64,000 nucleotides of DNA from Streptomyces massasporeus (GTDB lineage: Bacteria; Actinomycetota; Actinomycetes; Streptomycetales; Streptomycetaceae), in assembly GCF_014648995.1 (NCBI RefSeq), contig NZ_BMSE01000023.1, positions 62,001-126,000 on the forward strand. The letters are read 5' to 3'. Positions 47,801 through 56,029 of this stretch are shown piece after piece. Made by a program: the position numbers and the translations under genes. Each line of letters starts with the position of its first letter. Within the stretch, counting starts at the first letter, position 1. Below the pieces are notes generated by a model, which was not told the origin of the DNA, ran no database searches, and was given only the letters and a program-made list of their open reading frames with translations.

Positions 47801-48945
47801 AGGGGGCGCTGTTCCACTGCGAAGAGTTGTTCTTCCACGTGGTCCAAGGCGAGCCGTAGGGCGCCCGTCGCCACTGCCGCGTCTCCCAGGGCGGAGAGGG
47901 TCACCGCCGGGGGGCGCAGGCAGTAGCGGGCGAGCTCCTCGCGGAGGGGGGCCAGGACGCCGTCCAGGCCCGCCGCCCAGCCGCCGATGACGACCAGCTC
48001 GGGGTCCAGGGCGAGGACGAGGGCCGCCACGTCGTGGACCAGGCGCTGGATGAAGCGGTCGACGGCCGCGCGGGCCCGCTGGTCGCCCTCACGGGCCTGC
48101 GCGAAGACCTCGGCGACGGCCTGCTCGTCGAGCGGGTGGAGGGGTTCGTCCGTGGTGGACAGGAGCGTCTCGGGCGTCACCCCCCGGCCCAGCAGATGCA
48201 GCGCGCCGATCTCGCCGGCCGCCCCGCCGTAGCCCCGGTGCAGCCGGCCCCCGATCAGGGAGCCGGCCCCCGGGCTGAGCCCGGCCAGCACGAACACCAC
48301 GTCGTCCGACTCGGTGGCCGCGCCCTTCCAGTGCTCGGCGACGGCCGCGGCGTTGGCGTCGTTCTCCACCAGGACCGGGCACTTGAACGACCGGCCCAAG
48401 CGCTCGCCCAGCCGCAGCCCCGTCCACCCCGGCAGCGCCGTGCCCAGCCGGACCGTGCCGTCGGCCTCGACGATCCCGGGCGTCGCCACGCCCACGGCCC
48501 GCAGCGAGCCGCGCGCGACCCCGGCCCGCCGCAGCAGCTCGGCGACGGCCCCGCGCAGCCGCTCCAGCCGCTCGTCGGCCCCCGCCGTCTCCGGCACCTC
48601 CTTGGCCTGGGCGCCGATCACCCGGCCGTCCAGGTCGGACAGCAGCGCGGCCACCCGGTGCGCCCCGATCTCCAGCCCGAGCAGATGCCCGGCCTCCGCC
48701 CGGAACCGGAACCGCCGCGCCGGACGCCCCTGCCGTCGGGCAGCGCCCTCCTCGGCGGCCTGCTCGACGACGAGCCCGGCCTCGATGAGCCCTTCGACGA
48801 CGCCCTCCACGGTCGGCCGGGACAGCCCCGTCACCCGGGTGATCTCGGTCAGCGTCGCGCAGTCCGTGGCGCGCAGCGCGTGCAGCACCACCGCGGAGTT
48901 GATCCTTCGCAGCAGCGAGGGATCCCCGCCGGTCAGCCGCCCCAC
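47797..48945 (-). CDS. ROK-family transcriptional repressor
   Basis: 382 residues. A MarR/NagC-type winged HTH at the N-terminus (LTEITRVTGLSRPTVEGVVEGLIEAGLV) is followed by a ROK sugar-kinase-like fold: GVATPGIVEADG, LVENDANAAAVAEHWKG and GYGGAAGEIGALHL. The CxCGxxGC zinc motif of ROK glucokinases is absent, so it should be a regulator, not a kinase. GTG 48945 has GGGAGGAC 6 nt upstream; the longer reading lacks one. The next gene on the same strand (response regulator) is upstream with 89 bp between. Confidence 0.88.
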   Translation of the reverse strand: MGRLTGGDPSLLRRINSAVVLHALRATDCATLTEITRVTGLSRPTVEGVVEGLIEAGLVVEQAAEEGAARRQGRPARRFRFRAEAGHLLGLEIGAHRVAALLSDLDGRVIGAQAKEVPETAGADERLERLRGAVAELLRRAGVARGSLRAVGVATPGIVEADGTVRLGTALPGWTGLRLGERLGRSFKCPVLVENDANAAAVAEHWKGAATESDDVVFVLAGLSPGAGSLIGGRLHRGYGGAAGEIGALHLLGRGVTPETLLSTTDEPLHPLDEQAVAEVFAQAREGDQRARAAVDRFIQRLVHDVAALVLALDPELVVIGGWAAGLDGVLAPLREELARYCLRPPAVTLSALGDAAVATGALRLALDHVEEQLFAVEQRPL

Positions 48946-49034
48946 CGTCCGTCCTCCCAGGTCGTGCGCGTGTTGGCCGGATCGTACTTCGGCAGGGCAC
49001 ACCCCGGCGAGGGGCGGGCACCGGACCTCGGTGA

Positions 49035-49697
49035 TCAGCCCGGCGCCACGAAGCCCGACTCGTACGCCGCGATCACCGCCTGGGTGCGGTCCCGTGCCCC
49101 CAGTTTCGACAGCACCGCGCTGACATGCGACTTCACCGTCTCGGTCCCGACGATGAGCCGGGCGGCGATCTCCGCGTTCGACAGGCCCCGCGCCATCAGC
49201 CGCAGCACCTCGGCCTCGCGTTCGGTCAGCTGGGCCCGCTCCAGCACGGCCCGTGCCGCACGGTTCCCGCCGGTGTCCCCGTACTCGGCGGCGAGCTGCC
49301 GCACCGAGGCCGGGAACAGCAGCGACTCGCCCTCCGCGATCAGCCGCACCGCGTGCACGATCTCGGCGGGCCGGGCCCGCTTCAGCAGGAACCCGTCGGC
49401 GCCCGCCCGCAGCGCTTCGTAGACGTACTCGTCGTTCTCGAAGGTCGTCACCACGAGGATCCTCGGCGGATCGTCGACGGTCCGCAGCAGCGCCCGGGTG
49501 GCCTCGATGCCGTCCAGCAACGGCATCCGTACGTCCATGGCGACCACGTCCGGCCGCAATCGCCGTACGAGCGGGATCACCGCCGCCCCGTCCGCGGCCT
49601 CCCCGACGACCTCGATGTCGGGCTGCGCCTCCAGCACGGCCCGCAGACCCGCGCGCACGAGGGGTTCGTCGTCGACGAGGAGAACGGTGACCGGCAT
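49035..49697 (-). CDS. LuxR-type (NarL/FixJ) response regulator
   Basis: 220 residues. Receiver domain with the phospho-acceptor Asp55 (VVAMDVRMPLLDG), acidic pair Asp9/Asp10 and Lys of FLLKRA; C-terminal LuxR HTH (LTEREAEVLRLMARGLSNAEIAARL and ETVKSHVSAVLSKL). Partner of the histidine kinase gene 14 bp upstream on the same strand. The likely target is the divergent ABC-2 exporter. Confidence 0.93.
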   Translation of the reverse strand: MPVTVLLVDDEPLVRAGLRAVLEAQPDIEVVGEAADGAAVIPLVRRLRPDVVAMDVRMPLLDGIEATRALLRTVDDPPRILVVTTFENDEYVYEALRAGADGFLLKRARPAEIVHAVRLIAEGESLLFPASVRQLAAEYGDTGGNRAARAVLERAQLTEREAEVLRLMARGLSNAEIAARLIVGTETVKSHVSAVLSKLGARDRTQAVIAAYESGFVAPG

Positions 49698-49711
49698 CGG
49701 ACCAGCGTAGG

Positions 49712-50881
49712 TCAACTCAGGGGTAGTTCGGCATGGACCTGCCAGTCGCCTTCGTCCGGTCCGGTCCGGGCCCGGCCGCCGAGCAGCGCCGCGCGTTCCC
49801 GTATCCCACGCAGACCGCTGCCGCGCCCGGAGCCGGTGCCCCCGGCGGGCAGTGGGTTGCGTATGGCGAGGACGAGGGTGTCGTCGGCGACACGCACACG
49901 GACGCGCACCGGAACCGGACCCGCGTGCCGCAGCACGTTGGTCAGCGACTCCTGGAGGATGCGGTAGCCCTCCCTGGACACCGGCCCGGGCACCGTCTCC
50001 ACCGGGCCGGTGACCTCGGCGTCGACCTTCGCCCCGGAGGCCCGGGCCGACTCCAGCAGCCGGTCGGCGTCCGCGAGGGTCGGTCTGCCGCTCACCGGCT
50101 TCTCCGACTCGCGCAGCACGGCCAGCACCCGCTCCAGGTCCTCCAGGGCGGCCCGGCCGGTCTCCTCGATGGCGTCCAGCGCCCGGTCGGTGAAGGCCGG
50201 GTCTTTCGCGGCCCGAGCGGCCCCCGCCTGCACCACGGCGACCGTGAGCGCGTGGCCGATGGAGTCGTGCAACTCGCGGGCTATCCGCGTGCGTTCCAGG
50301 AGCTGTTCCGTGCGCTCCTCCAGGGCGGCGAGTCGCTCCGCGGGGGACGGGCCGAGCAGGCGCAGAGCGATCCGCGTGATGAGGTGCCCCGAACCGACCA
50401 CGACAGCGGCTGCCAGGGCCAGTGGCAGGGGCGAGAGCAGGGCGTGCCACCCGTGGTGGCCCGTGACGACGAGCCAGGCACCACCGGCGCGCTCGCCGCC
50501 GAGCGCCGTCGACACCAGGTCCACCGTCAGGAGGAGGAGTTGGACGGACAGATGCGACACGAGGGCGCCCAGGAACAGCCGCGTCTGGAGCCACACCACC
50601 AGCCGCCCGCGGTCGCCCCAGGTGACCGAGGGGGCGACGACGATCTCCTCGTCGGCGCCGCCGTCCCGATGGCCGGTCAGCAGCAGCCTGGCCTGCAACC
50701 CCTCCACGACCCGCATGGCGGGGAGCAAGCCCGCGAGTCCGAGCACCACGGTCGCCGTGCCCACGGTCCACCACGCCTCGTCGATGAACAGCCACAGCGC
50801 GGGCCACACGATGGCCATGGAGAGATGCAGCCACCGCGTGTACGTCACCGCCCGGGTGAGGGGGCGCAGCATGCGGACCAT
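49712..50881 (-). CDS. Sensor histidine kinase (HisKA_3 type)
   Basis: 389 residues. Five or six hydrophobic N-terminal segments form a membrane sensor without a large extracellular loop (intramembrane-sensing style); a short coiled coil (PAERLAALEERTEQLLERTRIARELHDSIGH) precedes the phospho-acceptor His in ARELHDSIGHAL; the HATPase domain has LTNVLRHAG and GRGSGLRGIRERAALLGG. First gene of the kinase-regulator operon. ATG 50881 has CACGAT 6 nt upstream and no Shine-Dalgarno. Confidence 0.93.
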   Translation of the reverse strand: MVRMLRPLTRAVTYTRWLHLSMAIVWPALWLFIDEAWWTVGTATVVLGLAGLLPAMRVVEGLQARLLLTGHRDGGADEEIVVAPSVTWGDRGRLVVWLQTRLFLGALVSHLSVQLLLLTVDLVSTALGGERAGGAWLVVTGHHGWHALLSPLPLALAAAVVVGSGHLITRIALRLLGPSPAERLAALEERTEQLLERTRIARELHDSIGHALTVAVVQAGAARAAKDPAFTDRALDAIEETGRAALEDLERVLAVLRESEKPVSGRPTLADADRLLESARASGAKVDAEVTGPVETVPGPVSREGYRILQESLTNVLRHAGPVPVRVRVRVADDTLVLAIRNPLPAGGTGSGRGSGLRGIRERAALLGGRARTGPDEGDWQVHAELPLS

Positions 50882-50893
50882 GGCGTCATCGTG
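50882..50893 (-). promoter_or_regulatory. Leaderless -10 element for the histidine kinase
   Basis: Reading leftward CACGAT, six bases (GACGCC), then ATG 50881. Confidence 0.45.
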
Positions 50894-50977
50894 CCAGCCG
50901 GCACCGACAGCGAGCCTCCCCCGCACGGGGGAGGCGATCTCCACCGCCGGGGGAGGACCGCCCCCCGGTCCGACCGC

Positions 50978-50989
50978 CACGCTGCTGCC
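50978..50989 (+). promoter_or_regulatory. Leaderless -10 element for the ABC ATPase
   Basis: CACGCT, six bases (GCTGCC), then ATG 50990. Confidence 0.4.
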
Positions 50990-51910
50990 ATGACCAGCAT
51001 CGAGGTCCAGGACCTCACCAAGGAGTTCGGCGGCCGGCGAGCCGTGGACCGGCTCACCGTCCGTGTGCAGCCCGGCCGCGTCACCGGCTTCCTCGGCCCG
51101 AACGGCGCCGGGAAGTCCACCACCATGCGGCTGGTGCTCGGCCTCGACCGGCCGACCGCCGGTTCCGCCACGATCGGCGGCCGGCCCTACGCGACGCTCC
51201 ACGAACCCCTGCGCCACGTCGGAGCCCTGCTCGACGCGCAGGCCGCGCACGGCTCCCGCACCGCCCGCGACCACCTCCGCGTCCTGGCGGCGAGCAACCG
51301 CATCCCGGACCGGCGGGCCGACGAGGTCCTGGAGGAGACGGGCCTGGCGTCGGTGGCCCGGCGCCGCGTGCGGACGTACTCCCTGGGCATGCGCCAGCGG
51401 CTCGGCATCGCCGCCGCCCTGCTGGGCGACCCCGAGGTGGTCATGCTGGACGAGCCGTCCAACGGACTCGACCCCGAAGGCATCGTGTGGATCAGGCGGT
51501 TGCTGCGCCGGCTCGCGCAGGAGGGCCGCACGGTCCTGGTCTCCAGCCATCTGATGAACGAGACCGCGTCCTTCGCCGACCACCTCGTCGTCCTCGGCCG
51601 GGGCCGGCTCCTCGCCGACACCCCCATGCGGGACTTCATCCACGCGCGCGTGCAGCCCCGGGTGCGCATCCGCACGACCGACCCCGGCGCGCTCGAGTCA
51701 ACCCTCGCCCGGCACGGCCACGACGCGCAGGAGCACCCGGACGGGCACTGGACCGTGCAGGACGCACGGGTGGACGACATCGGCCGCATCGCCTCGGCCG
51801 CGGGCGTGCCCGTCCTGGAACTGGCCGCCGAGGAGGGCACGTTGGAGCAGGCCTACTTCGACCTCACCGGCGCCGAGACCGAGTTCACCGCACAGCACCA
51901 GGAGGCCTGA
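50990..51910 (+). CDS. ABC-2 type exporter ATP-binding protein
   Basis: 306 residues of the DrrA/BcrA group: Walker A GPNGAGKST, signature YSLGMRQRLGIAAALL, Walker B VVMLDEPSNGLDPEG, switch VSSHLMNE, and a C-terminal regulatory domain of about 90 residues. It pairs with the permease two bases downstream. The divergent two-component genes make it a likely drug- or cell-envelope-stress exporter; the substrate is unknown. Confidence 0.93.
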   Translation: MTSIEVQDLTKEFGGRRAVDRLTVRVQPGRVTGFLGPNGAGKSTTMRLVLGLDRPTAGSATIGGRPYATLHEPLRHVGALLDAQAAHGSRTARDHLRVLAASNRIPDRRADEVLEETGLASVARRRVRTYSLGMRQRLGIAAALLGDPEVVMLDEPSNGLDPEGIVWIRRLLRRLAQEGRTVLVSSHLMNETASFADHLVVLGRGRLLADTPMRDFIHARVQPRVRIRTTDPGALESTLARHGHDAQEHPDGHWTVQDARVDDIGRIASAAGVPVLELAAEEGTLEQAYFDLTGAETEFTAQHQEA

Positions 51911-51912
51911 CC

Positions 51913-52638
51913 ATGGAATTCACGCCCGTACTGCGCTCCGAGTGGCTGAAGATCCGCACCCTGCGCTCGCTGCCGGGGGCGCTGCTGGCGCTGTTCGCGG
52001 CGACCACGGCGTTCTCCGCGCTCGCCGGGGTCTCCGATGCCTCGGACCCCGGTTTCGATCCGCTGTTCACGTCCCTGTCCGGCGTCCTCCCGGGCCAGAT
52101 CGCGGCCATCTCGTTCGGGGCCATGGCCGTGTCGTCGGAGTTCCACCAGGGCGCGCTCCGGCTCTCGCTGGCCGCGGTGCCGCGGCGCGGCCGGTGGTTC
52201 GCGGCCAAGGCGGCCGTCATCGCCGTACCGGCGCTCCTCACGGGGCTGGTGACGGCCCTCGCCGCCCTCCTGGTGGGCCGGGCGGGGCTCGGCCCGGCGG
52301 CCGACACGCTCAGCACCGGCGAGCAGACGCGCGGTGTTGTGGGCTGCGGCGTGTACCTCATGCTGATGGCCCTGTTCGCCGCGGGTGTCGCCGCCCTGCT
52401 CCGCAGCGGCGTGGCCACCCTCTCCCTGCTGGTGCCGTTCATCCTCGTCGTGTCGTTCGTGATCGGCGACGCCACCGGCACCGTCGCCGACTTCCTGCCC
52501 GACAAGGCCGGGCAGTTGGTCCTCCGGGAGACGTACGACGGCACGCTCGGGCCGTGGTCGGGGCTCGCGGTGACCGCGCTGTGGACGGCCGCCGCCCTGC
52601 TCGCGGGTGCCTGGAGCGTGCGCCGCAGGGACGCCTGA
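51913..52638 (+). CDS. ABC-2 type exporter permease
   Basis: 241 residues with six hydrophobic segments, ABC-2 style: EWLKIRTLRSLPGALLALFAA at the start, SFGAMAVSSEFHQGALRLSLAAVPRRGRWFAAKA around the first cytoplasmic loop, and a final AALLAGAWSVRRRDA. ATG 51913 has AGGAGG 7 nt upstream, inside the end of the ATPase gene. Forms the transmembrane part of the exporter. Confidence 0.9.
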   Translation: MEFTPVLRSEWLKIRTLRSLPGALLALFAATTAFSALAGVSDASDPGFDPLFTSLSGVLPGQIAAISFGAMAVSSEFHQGALRLSLAAVPRRGRWFAAKAAVIAVPALLTGLVTALAALLVGRAGLGPAADTLSTGEQTRGVVGCGVYLMLMALFAAGVAALLRSGVATLSLLVPFILVVSFVIGDATGTVADFLPDKAGQLVLRETYDGTLGPWSGLAVTALWTAAALLAGAWSVRRRDA

Positions 52639-52681
52639 GGGCGAGCCGGTCGATGCCCCGCCAAGTGTCAGTGGCGGCGGG

Positions 52682-52693
52682 TTTACTGGACCC
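52682..52693 (+). promoter_or_regulatory. Leaderless -10 element for the TTA-containing gene
   Basis: TTTACT, six bases (GGACCC), then ATG 52694. Confidence 0.45.
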
Positions 52694-53125
52694 ATGAACA
52701 TCGCACAGCACATCGCCCTCATCGACGAGCTGTGCTACCGCCCCTTTCCGGCGGAGCACGGCCCGTCGGACGTCGGTGCCTCGGGGCCCGGTCACCACAT
52801 CGCGGTGTTAGAGGCCGCGACCGACGACGACCCGGCGACCAGGGCGGTGACGATCGACCAGTTCGAGAAGGACCGCGACGCCGTCTACGAGCTCCTCGCC
52901 TCCCGCTGGGGCGACACCCCTCCGTACAACCTGCGGACCGTCCTGCTGCGCACCGAGCGGGAGGAGATACCCGTGCCATGGGCGGAGTTGAGTGCCCGGG
53001 CGGGCGTCGCGCACCTGTGGGAGGTGGAGGGCACGGGCCGCTGGGTCGCCGTGGCGGTCGCGGACCGGGACCCCTCGCGGGAGGTCCAACTGCTGGCCCT
53101 GGTCACGGAGACGGACCCCCCGTAG
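52694..53125 (+). CDS. Hypothetical protein with a TTA (bldA) codon
   Basis: 143 residues, MNIAQHIALIDELCYRPF at the start. No family recognised; the sequence is acidic, soluble and has no signal peptide. Leu39 is encoded by TTA (52808-52810), the codon that needs bldA tRNA in Streptomyces, so its synthesis is probably linked to development or secondary metabolism. GC bias is normal otherwise. It converges on mug with a gap of 4 bp. Confidence 0.7.
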   Translation: MNIAQHIALIDELCYRPFPAEHGPSDVGASGPGHHIAVLEAATDDDPATRAVTIDQFEKDRDAVYELLASRWGDTPPYNLRTVLLRTEREEIPVPWAELSARAGVAHLWEVEGTGRWVAVAVADRDPSREVQLLALVTETDPP

Positions 53126-53129
53126 GCGA

Positions 53130-53675
53130 TCAGCCTCCGGCGGCTTCCCGCAGCCGTCCGAACTCCTCGGCCATCGTGTCGAGCGTCCAGTGCGCGTTCA
53201 GCCCGCTCGGATTCGGCAGCACCCACACGCGCGTGTCCCCGATCGTCCGCGCTTGAGGCCCTACCTGCGCCTTGCGGTCGTCGAAGGCCGCGCGGTACGC
53301 GGTCACCCCCACCACGGCCAGCCAACGCGGCCGCAGCCCTTCCACCTTCGCCGCGAGCAGCCGCCCGCCCTCCCGGTACTCCTCGGCGCTCAGCTCGTCG
53401 GCCCGCGCGGAGGCCCGCGCCACGACGTTGGTGATGCCGAGCCCGTACGACAGCAACTCCCGCTGCTCGGACGGCTTCAGCAGCCGCGGGGTGAAACCGG
53501 ACCGGTGCAGCACCGGCCAGAAGCGGTTGCCCGGGCGGGCGAAGTGATGGCCCGTCGCGGCCGTCATCAGCCCCGGGTTGATGCCGCAGAACAGGACGTG
53601 CAGACCCTCCGCGACCACGTCGGGCACGACGCGGTCGCGGGCGGCCTCCAGCTCCTCGGGCGTGAAACGCGCCAT
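53130..53675 (-). CDS. mug: G/U mismatch-specific DNA glycosylase
   Basis: 181 residues. Removes uracil or ethenocytosine opposite guanine. FCGINPGLMTAATGHHFARPGNRFW includes the Mug motif GINPG with the catalytic Asn, and VLPNPSGLN is the second motif (NPSGLN) that contacts the orphan base. ATG 53675 lies 13 bp after the purB stop on the same strand, so the gene is probably co-transcribed with purB. Confidence 0.93.
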   Translation of the reverse strand: MARFTPEELEAARDRVVPDVVAEGLHVLFCGINPGLMTAATGHHFARPGNRFWPVLHRSGFTPRLLKPSEQRELLSYGLGITNVVARASARADELSAEEYREGGRLLAAKVEGLRPRWLAVVGVTAYRAAFDDRKAQVGPQARTIGDTRVWVLPNPSGLNAHWTLDTMAEEFGRLREAAGG

Positions 53676-53688
53676 CAGAGCAGGCGCG

Positions 53689-55131
53689 TCAGAGGATCGC
53701 GCCGGGCGTGTAGCCCGCGGCCCGGGGGTGCTGCTTCACGATCTCCTCGACCCGGGCGACGACGGCGGCGACCTGGTCGCCGGCGGCACCGGTGAAGGAC
53801 AGCTTGTCGGCCATCAGCGCGTCCAGCTGGTCCCGGTCCAGCGGGATGCGCGCGTCGGCGGCCAGCTTGTCGAGCAGCTCGTTGCGCTCGGCGCCCTGTT
53901 CGCGCATGGCGAGCGCGGAGGCGACGGCGTTCTCCTTGATCGCCTCGTGCGCGAGCTCCCGGCCGACGCCCGCGCGCACGGCGCCCATGAGCACCTTGGT
54001 GGTGGCGAGGAACGGCAGGTAGCGGTCCAGCTCACGGGCGACGACCGCCGGGAACGCGCCGAACTCGTCGAGCACCGTCAGGAACGTCTCCAGCAGGCCG
54101 TCCAGAGCGAAGAACGCGTCCGGCAGCGCGACCCGGCGCACCACCGAGCAGGACACGTCGCCCTCGTTCCACTGGTCGCCCGCCAGCTCGCCGGTCATCG
54201 AGGCGTAGCCGCGCAGGATCACCATCAGGCCGTTGACGCGCTCGCAGGAGCGGGTGTTCATCTTGTGCGGCATCGCCGAGGAGCCGACCTGGCCGGGCTT
54301 GAAGCCCTCGGTGACCAGCTCGTGTCCGGCCATCAGCCGGATCGTCTTGGCCAGCGACGACGGGGCCGCCGCCAGCTGCACCAGCGCGGTGACGACCTCG
54401 TAGTCCAGCGAGCGCGGGTAGACCTGGCCGACCGAGGTGAACGCCTGGGAGAAGCCCAGGTGCGTGGCGATCCGCTGCTCCAGGTCCGCGAGCTTCCCGG
54501 CGTCCCCGCCCAGCAGGTCCAGCATGTCCTGCGCGGTGCCGACCGGGCCCTTGATGCCGCGCAGCGGGTAGCGGCCCAGCAGCTCCTCGACCCGGCCGTA
54601 GGCGACGAGCAGTTCGTCGGTGGCGGTGGCGAAGCGCTTGCCGAGGGTGGTGGCCTGCGCGGCGACGTTGTGCGAGCGGCCGGCCATGACCAGCTCGCCG
54701 TACTCGCCGGACAGCTTGCCGAGCCGGGCCAGGACGGCGACCGCGCGGTCGCGCACCAGCTCCAGCGAGAGGCGGATCTGGAGCTGCTCGACGTTCTCGG
54801 TGAGGTCGCGGGAGGTCATGCCCTTGTGCACGTGCTCGTGCCCGGCGAGGTCGTTGAACTCCTCGATCCGCGCCTTCACGTCGTGCCGCGTGACCTTCTC
54901 GCGCTCGGCGATCGAGGCCAGGTCGACGGTGTCGAGGACGCGCTCGTAGTCGGCGAGCGCCGCGTCCGGCACCTCGATCCCGAGGTCCTTCTGGGCCCGC
55001 AGCACGGCGAGCCAGAGCCGGCGCTCCAGCTTCACCTTCTGCTCGGGCGACCAGAGCGTGGCGAGCTCGGTGGAGGCGTAGCGTCCGGCGAGGACGTTCG
55101 GGATGCGGGGCTTGGCGGGAGCGGAAGTCAC
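53689..55131 (-). CDS. purB: Adenylosuccinate lyase
   Basis: 480 residues. Splits SAICAR and adenylosuccinate, releasing fumarate, in purine synthesis. GSSAMPHKMNTRSCERVNG is the fumarase/ASL signature; KGMTSRDLTENVEQLQ and AGRSHNVAAQATTLGKRFA hold the catalytic His and substrate residues. GTG 55131 was chosen over GTG 55137 because it gives the 480-residue length I recall for S. coelicolor PurB; TAGAAT stands 8 nt upstream. First gene of a probable purB-mug operon. Confidence 0.95.
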   Translation of the reverse strand: MTSAPAKPRIPNVLAGRYASTELATLWSPEQKVKLERRLWLAVLRAQKDLGIEVPDAALADYERVLDTVDLASIAEREKVTRHDVKARIEEFNDLAGHEHVHKGMTSRDLTENVEQLQIRLSLELVRDRAVAVLARLGKLSGEYGELVMAGRSHNVAAQATTLGKRFATATDELLVAYGRVEELLGRYPLRGIKGPVGTAQDMLDLLGGDAGKLADLEQRIATHLGFSQAFTSVGQVYPRSLDYEVVTALVQLAAAPSSLAKTIRLMAGHELVTEGFKPGQVGSSAMPHKMNTRSCERVNGLMVILRGYASMTGELAGDQWNEGDVSCSVVRRVALPDAFFALDGLLETFLTVLDEFGAFPAVVARELDRYLPFLATTKVLMGAVRAGVGRELAHEAIKENAVASALAMREQGAERNELLDKLAADARIPLDRDQLDALMADKLSFTGAAGDQVAAVVARVEEIVKQHPRAAGYTPGAIL

Positions 55132-55145
55132 GTGCACGGATTCTA
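55132..55145 (-). promoter_or_regulatory. -10 element before purB
   Basis: Reading leftward TAGAAT, a full TAGRRT match, then eight bases and GTG 55131. The leader would be only 1-3 nt. Confidence 0.4.
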
Positions 55146-55222
55146 CTGGCGATTCGTGCAGGCCAGCGCCGCGGGTGTCCTTGTCGGAACCTACGAGAGC
55201 ACCGGGCCCTGTCCACCTGGGG

Positions 55223-56002
55223 CTACGCCGGGTCCTCGTACGGCAGCAGGTCGGGACGCTTCGCGGGCAGTCCGTCCCCCGAGGAGCGGCCCGTCAGGCG
55301 GCGTCCTATCCACGGCAGCAGGTGCTGCCGGGCGAACCGGGCGTCCGCGACGCGCCGCATGACCCAGCCCGGCGGCAGGGTCGCCGGCATCGGCGTGTGC
55401 CACTCCGCGTCCTCGGGGTCGTGGCCCAGTGTCTGCCACACCGCCTCCGCGACCCGGCGGTGGCCTTCGGCCGTCAGGTGCAGCCGGTCCACGTCCCACA
55501 TCCGCGGGTCGCTCAGGGACGGCGCGCCGTACAGGTCGACGACGATCGCGCCGTGCCGGGCGGCCAGCTCGTCGACGCAGGCGAACAGCTCCTCCATGCG
55601 GGGCCGGAACCGTTCCAGGACGGGGCCCTGCCGGCCCGGGCTGCGCATCAGGACGAGCTGCCGGCAGGCGGGGGCCAGCTTCTCCACGGCCTCCTCCAGG
55701 AGCCCGCGGACCCGGCCCATGTCGCACTTGGGCCGCAGCGTGTCGTTGAGCCCGCCGACCAGGGTGATCACGTCGGCACCCATGGCCGCCGCGACGTCGA
55801 CCTGCTCGTCGACGATCTGCTGGATCAGCTTGCCGCGCACGGCCAGGTTGGCGTACCGGAAGCCGGGCGTCCGGGCCGCCATCCGCGCGGCGAGCAGGTC
55901 GGCCCAGCCCCGGTAGGTGCCGTCGGGCATCAGGTCCGACATGCCCTCGGTGAAGGAGTCGCCTACGGCGACCAGGCTGCTGTAGGTGGGGTTCGTCTGC
56001 AT
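55223..56002 (-). CDS. SGNH/GDSL-family hydrolase
   Basis: 259 residues. Block I VAVGDSFTEGMSD supplies the nucleophilic Ser, LVGGLNDTLRP the block III Gly-Asn, and WDVDRLHLTAEGHRRVAEA the Asp-x-x-His. No signal peptide, so it acts in the cytoplasm on an ester substrate that cannot be named. ATG 56002 is the first start after the minisatellite region; the longer frame to 56266 runs into repeat DNA. Confidence 0.88.
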   Translation of the reverse strand: MQTNPTYSSLVAVGDSFTEGMSDLMPDGTYRGWADLLAARMAARTPGFRYANLAVRGKLIQQIVDEQVDVAAAMGADVITLVGGLNDTLRPKCDMGRVRGLLEEAVEKLAPACRQLVLMRSPGRQGPVLERFRPRMEELFACVDELAARHGAIVVDLYGAPSLSDPRMWDVDRLHLTAEGHRRVAEAVWQTLGHDPEDAEWHTPMPATLPPGWVMRRVADARFARQHLLPWIGRRLTGRSSGDGLPAKRPDLLPYEDPA

Positions 56003-56029
56003 GGCGACGGAAATGGTATCCCGTGCACA

